Assembly (NCBI RefSeq): GCF_023204835.1
Contig: NZ_CP096270.1
Coordinates: 1-64,000, forward strand
DNA length: 64,000 nucleotides
Origin: Salinarchaeum laminariae
GTDB lineage: Archaea > Halobacteriota > Halobacteria > Halobacteriales > Salinarchaeaceae
Reading direction: 5' to 3'
Shown: positions 61,272 through 64,000 of the stretch, piece after piece
Layout: every line of letters starts with the position of its first letter
How positions within the stretch are numbered: position 1 is the first letter of the stretch
Made by a program: the position numbers and the translations under genes
Notes under the pieces: model-generated
Told to the model about the DNA's origin: nothing
The model's database searches: none
Seen by the model: the letters and a program-made list of their open reading frames with translations, nothing else

Positions 61272-62291
61272 ATGAAACTCACGGGGACGATTCTCCGCGG
61301 GCGGTCCTTCGAACCAGTCGAGGGGACCCTCCACGTCGACGAGGGCGAAATCGCGAGCATCGAAGAGCATCCGGTCGATACTGACGACATCGTGTGCCCG
61401 GCGTTCGTGAACGCGCACACGCATCTCGGCGATTCGATCGCGAAGGAGGCCGGTGAGGGGCTCTCGCTGGAGGAGCTCGTCGCGCCGCCGGACGGGCTCA
61501 AACACCGGCTGCTCCGACAGGCCGACTCAGAGTCACTGATCGAGGCGATGGAACGGTCCCTGCGGTACATGCAGACCGGCGGAACCGGCGCGTGCATCGA
61601 GTTCCGGGAAGGCGGCGTCGAGGGCGTCGAGCAGCTCCGCGCGGCGGCCGCGGGGGCAGAGATCGACCTCGATCCAGTCATCATGGGCCGCGAGGAGATC
61701 GAGGTCCTCGACGTCGCGGACGGCTACGGCGCCTCGGGCGCAAACGACGCGAACTTCGAGGCCGAGCGTACCGCTGCGCGGGAAGCTGGCAAGCCCTTCG
61801 GCATCCACGCCGGCGAGGTCGACGAGAGCGACGTCGATCCGGCGATGGATCTCGATCCCGACTTTCTCGTCCACATGGTGCACGCCCAGGACCACCAGCT
61901 CGACCGCCTCGAGGACCGTGGCACCCCCGTCGTCGTCTGCCCCCGCTCGAACCTCGTTACGGACGTTGGCGTACCGCCGATCGCGGAGCTCGCCGACCGC
62001 ACGACGGTTGCCCTCGGAACGGACAACGTCTTCCTCAACTCGCCGTCGATGTTCCGCGAAATGGCGATCACCGCGAAGCTGACGGGGCTGCCAAGCGCGG
62101 AAGTGCTCGCGATGGCGACCTACCGCGGCGCCGAAATTGCAGACCTGGATTGGGGCGTACTCGAGGAAGGCCGGCCCGCGAAGCTGTTCACCCTCGACGG
62201 CGACACGGACAATCTGGCAGGCGCGAAGGACCCGGTCCGGACAGTCGTGCGCCGGGCGAGCCATTCCGACGTCGACCGCGTCCTGGTGTAG
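61272..62291 (+). CDS. Amidohydrolase family protein
   Basis: A 339-residue metal-dependent hydrolase of the amidohydrolase superfamily, closest in pattern to cytosine deaminase/chlorohydrolase (TRZ/ATZ) types. Metal-binding VNAHTHLGDS (H-x-H), GIHAGEVD, LVHMVHAQ and ALGTDNVFLN with the catalytic Asp are present. The N- and C-terminal parts form the small beta-sandwich (MKLTGTILRGRSFEPVEG, GRPAKLFTLDGD). It lacks the extra Cys and Glu of true guanine deaminases as far as I can see. The substrate is unknown; monocistronic. Confidence 0.9.
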   Translation: MKLTGTILRGRSFEPVEGTLHVDEGEIASIEEHPVDTDDIVCPAFVNAHTHLGDSIAKEAGEGLSLEELVAPPDGLKHRLLRQADSESLIEAMERSLRYMQTGGTGACIEFREGGVEGVEQLRAAAAGAEIDLDPVIMGREEIEVLDVADGYGASGANDANFEAERTAAREAGKPFGIHAGEVDESDVDPAMDLDPDFLVHMVHAQDHQLDRLEDRGTPVVVCPRSNLVTDVGVPPIAELADRTTVALGTDNVFLNSPSMFREMAITAKLTGLPSAEVLAMATYRGAEIADLDWGVLEEGRPAKLFTLDGDTDNLAGAKDPVRTVVRRASHSDVDRVLV

Positions 62292-62564
62292 ACCGAGTCG
62301 GCGATCGGGGACCGATGGCAGAGTGATCCTGACGACCTGGGAGGAAACCTTTTGTATAGTCGACGTTCACAGCCATTTGCAAGACACACCCACACATACA
62401 CCAATAAATATGAAAAGTATGCAACCGTGTGGCCAACAGAACGCGTCAGAAAAGTACAAAGTGCGAATTTATGGTGAGCGGCGAGCCGATCGGCTGGTCG
62501 ACCGGTCGGCAAACCGTCGAATCCACCGCAGATCCCGAACCGCAGGGCGAACGCGTGGCGCTCG

Positions 62565-63320
62565 ATGATTCTCCCCGGCAGCCTCATCGAAGCCGTGGCG
62601 CGGCGGCCGCTGCTCCGGCGACTCGTGCGCCCGGTGCTCGCCTTCGCCTGCGTGGTCACGGCTGGCGTGGTCGGCTTCGTCGCACTGGCTGGCATCGGGC
62701 CCGTAAACGCCGCCTTCTGGCTGCTCGACCCCACGAGCATCGAGCTGTACTTCGAACACCACGACGGCCCGGCACGGCTGGTCAAGGCCTACGCCATCGC
62801 CGTCCTCTCCGGACTCGTCCTGACGGGAATCTGGACGGGTGAAACGCTGTTTTCGGCCGCCTTCGGCGGCCAGCTAACCGACGAACTCACCGCCATGAGC
62901 ATCGACCGACGCATCGACGACCGGGAATCGCACGTGATCGTCTGTGGCTACGGCACCTTCGGCCGAACCGTCGCCGAGGGGCTCCTCGCTGACGATCGCG
63001 AACCAGTGATCGTGGAGCAAAACTCCGAGAACTACGAGCGAGCGATCGACGACGGATTTCTCGCAATCGAAGGCGACGCACGCACCGACGAGACGCTCCG
63101 GACTGCCGGTATCGAGCGCGCCGAAACCGTGGTCGGTGCCGTCGACGACACGAGCACGAACGTCCAGGTCGCAGTGGCAGCGACCGAGCGGGCGCCGGAC
63201 GTTCGCCTCGTGGTGCGCGCTGGCGACGAGATGGACGAAGCCCTGGCAAAGCGGGTCGGCGCGGACGAGGTGATTATTCCGGAGGTCGTCAGCGGACAGC
63301 AGGTCTGTCAGGGACTCTGA
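62565..63320 (+). CDS. Potassium-channel-like membrane protein with RCK (TrkA-N) domain
   Basis: A 251-residue protein. Two membrane segments (about 22-42 and 70-92) enclose a re-entrant-like region, and residues 119-250 form an NAD-binding RCK domain (VIVCGYGTFGRTVAEGL, PVIVEQNSENYERA, EGDARTDETLR). The order is that of two-span bacterial potassium channels. In the pore segment, AAFWLLDPTSIELYFEHHDGP stands where T-V-G-Y-G-D is expected, so no normal potassium filter is present. It may conduct another ion, pair with a second subunit, or only sense NAD. The start at ATG 62565 precedes the first span. Confidence 0.85.
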   Translation: MILPGSLIEAVARRPLLRRLVRPVLAFACVVTAGVVGFVALAGIGPVNAAFWLLDPTSIELYFEHHDGPARLVKAYAIAVLSGLVLTGIWTGETLFSAAFGGQLTDELTAMSIDRRIDDRESHVIVCGYGTFGRTVAEGLLADDREPVIVEQNSENYERAIDDGFLAIEGDARTDETLRTAGIERAETVVGAVDDTSTNVQVAVAATERAPDVRLVVRAGDEMDEALAKRVGADEVIIPEVVSGQQVCQGL

Positions 63321-63344
63321 GCGGACCTCGCTGGCACTTTGGAC

Positions 63345-63749
63345 CTATTCGGTCGATGCAGCAGGCGGCCGACCCGGCGGCTCGCCGACGCGGTCGACCA
63401 CCGCATCGACGACGCACTCCGGCCCCTCGATCGACGCCCAGTGCTCGTCACCGCGACGGATCGTAGCGTCGCCGAACGTGATCGCGACCGCGTAGGGAAC
63501 GCCCGAGGACGGCACCGCGAACGCGTAGACGATCAGCCGGTCGGTGTCGTCGCGAACGAGCACTTCGATGGCCTCCTCGACGGGCAGACTGTCGAGATCG
63601 ACCGTCGCGATCGGCCGGACGTCCAACACGGTCGGCGTGCCGACGAGCGGCGTCGCGGGTGAGTCGCAGTCGGGACATCGGCCGTCGTCGACGGCCAGCG
63701 GGACGTACTCCGTACCGCAATCGTAGCAGCGATCGGTGAGGGTAGTCAT
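63345..63749 (-). CDS. Small zinc-ribbon protein, haloarchaeal
   Basis: A 134-residue protein. The start at ATG 63749 (MTTLTDRCYDCGTEY) gives an N-terminal zinc ribbon with CYDCG and RCPDCDS. An alpha/beta part follows (VDLDSLPVEEAIEVLVRDDTDRLIVYAFAVPSSGVPYAVAITFGDATIR). An AT-rich patch with TATA-like CCATTATTCC lies about 35 bp upstream. The function is unknown. It is convergent with the channel-like gene. Confidence 0.8.
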   Translation of the reverse strand: MTTLTDRCYDCGTEYVPLAVDDGRCPDCDSPATPLVGTPTVLDVRPIATVDLDSLPVEEAIEVLVRDDTDRLIVYAFAVPSSGVPYAVAITFGDATIRRGDEHWASIEGPECVVDAVVDRVGEPPGRPPAASTE

Positions 63750-63966
63750 GGTGATGAGGACCGCGTCGTTCCGGGACCCATTATTCCACACCCATCGTGC
63801 ATTAAACTACCGACGGTGACGGCCGGTAGCGATGCCGGAGTTGGGGAACCGAATGAGAGATGCACCGAATTTCAGCAGTATAGACGTTCTCGTAGCTGTT
63901 CTCTCGGATTCGAGACGATGACGAGTGCCGCGACGACGCCAGAATTCGATATATCGTGATGCAGTT

Positions 63967-63980
63967 CAATATATAAAAGA
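63967..63980 (+). promoter_or_regulatory. Probable promoter for a gene beyond the window
   Basis: CAATATATAAAAGA is a strong TATA-type sequence at the right edge, in an AT-rich stretch that also has the palindrome CGATATATCG at 63947-63956. If leaderless, the gene would start near or just past base 64000. The 200 bases between this and the zinc-ribbon gene hold no other feature I can support. Confidence 0.5.
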
Positions 63981-64000
63981 TCGGGCGAACTCGGTTGCTC

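Noticed and set aside
62340-62564. Small gene starting ATGAAAAGTATGCAACC in the AT-rich stretch before the channel-like gene
   Set aside because: The frame runs into the next gene in the wrong phase, has no family similarity and a composition unlike neighbours; more likely promoter and leader sequence.

Overview
The window is chromosomal DNA from a haloarchaeon (class Halobacteria). The evidence is high GC, very acidic predicted proteins, twin-arginine lipoprotein signals, promoters with a TATA element about 28 bp before the start codon and no ribosome binding site, and haloarchaeal marker genes: archaeal IF2, archaeal-type SAM synthetase, archaeosortase A, GfcR, a HalX response regulator, NreA and archease. 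I see no integrase, transposase, CRISPR array or rRNA. Most of the window is dense core genome, with accessory sequence confined to short intergenic stretches and the surroundings of two tRNA genes.

Region by region: 1-5.3 kb holds a G-rich satellite, a lipoprotein hydrolase, an alkyltransferase-like protein without its cysteine, a dodecin, a circularly permuted solute-binding lipoprotein and two small haloarchaeal proteins. 5.5-9.6 kb is a two-gene MrfB-MrfA-type DNA repair operon. 9.8-14.7 kb has MsrB, an SMP-30 lactonase, a two-repeat lipoprotein, a winged-helix regulator and a sensor kinase. 14.8-15.3 kb is tRNA-Cys with partial copies of itself. 15.3-22 kb runs from small membrane and lipoproteins through infB, an NRDE protein, a phosphoesterase and archaeosortase A. 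22.3-30.4 kb has membrane proteins, a MATE exporter, a HAD phosphatase, NreA, an anchored TRAM protein, a degenerate M24 protein, a lactonase and a second dodecin. 31.4-36.6 kb is a sugar-catabolism neighbourhood (gdh-gfcR, ROK kinase). 37-44.2 kb has a large sensor kinase, a thiolase with its DUF35 partner, gpmI and archease. 44.3-45.2 kb is tRNA-Gly followed by a repeat cluster. 45.2-63.7 kb has kinases, a CYTH protein, mat, a zinc-ribbon J-domain protein, an AsnB-like/PHP pair, purL, a HalX regulator beside a sensor pseudokinase, an HD phosphohydrolase, an aldo/keto reductase, an amidohydrolase and a potassium-channel-like protein without a normal filter.

Functional links: lactonase, glucose dehydrogenase, GfcR and the ROK kinase fit glucose breakdown through the semiphosphorylative Entner-Doudoroff route, which gpmI would carry further down. 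MrfA/MrfB and NreA are repair functions. Four sensor-kinase-type proteins are present with only one stand-alone receiver protein.

The most unusual items are the circularly permuted binding protein, several proteins that keep an enzyme or channel fold but lack the key residues, a hairpin element with compensatory stem changes, and an antisense element shared downstream of both tRNA genes.
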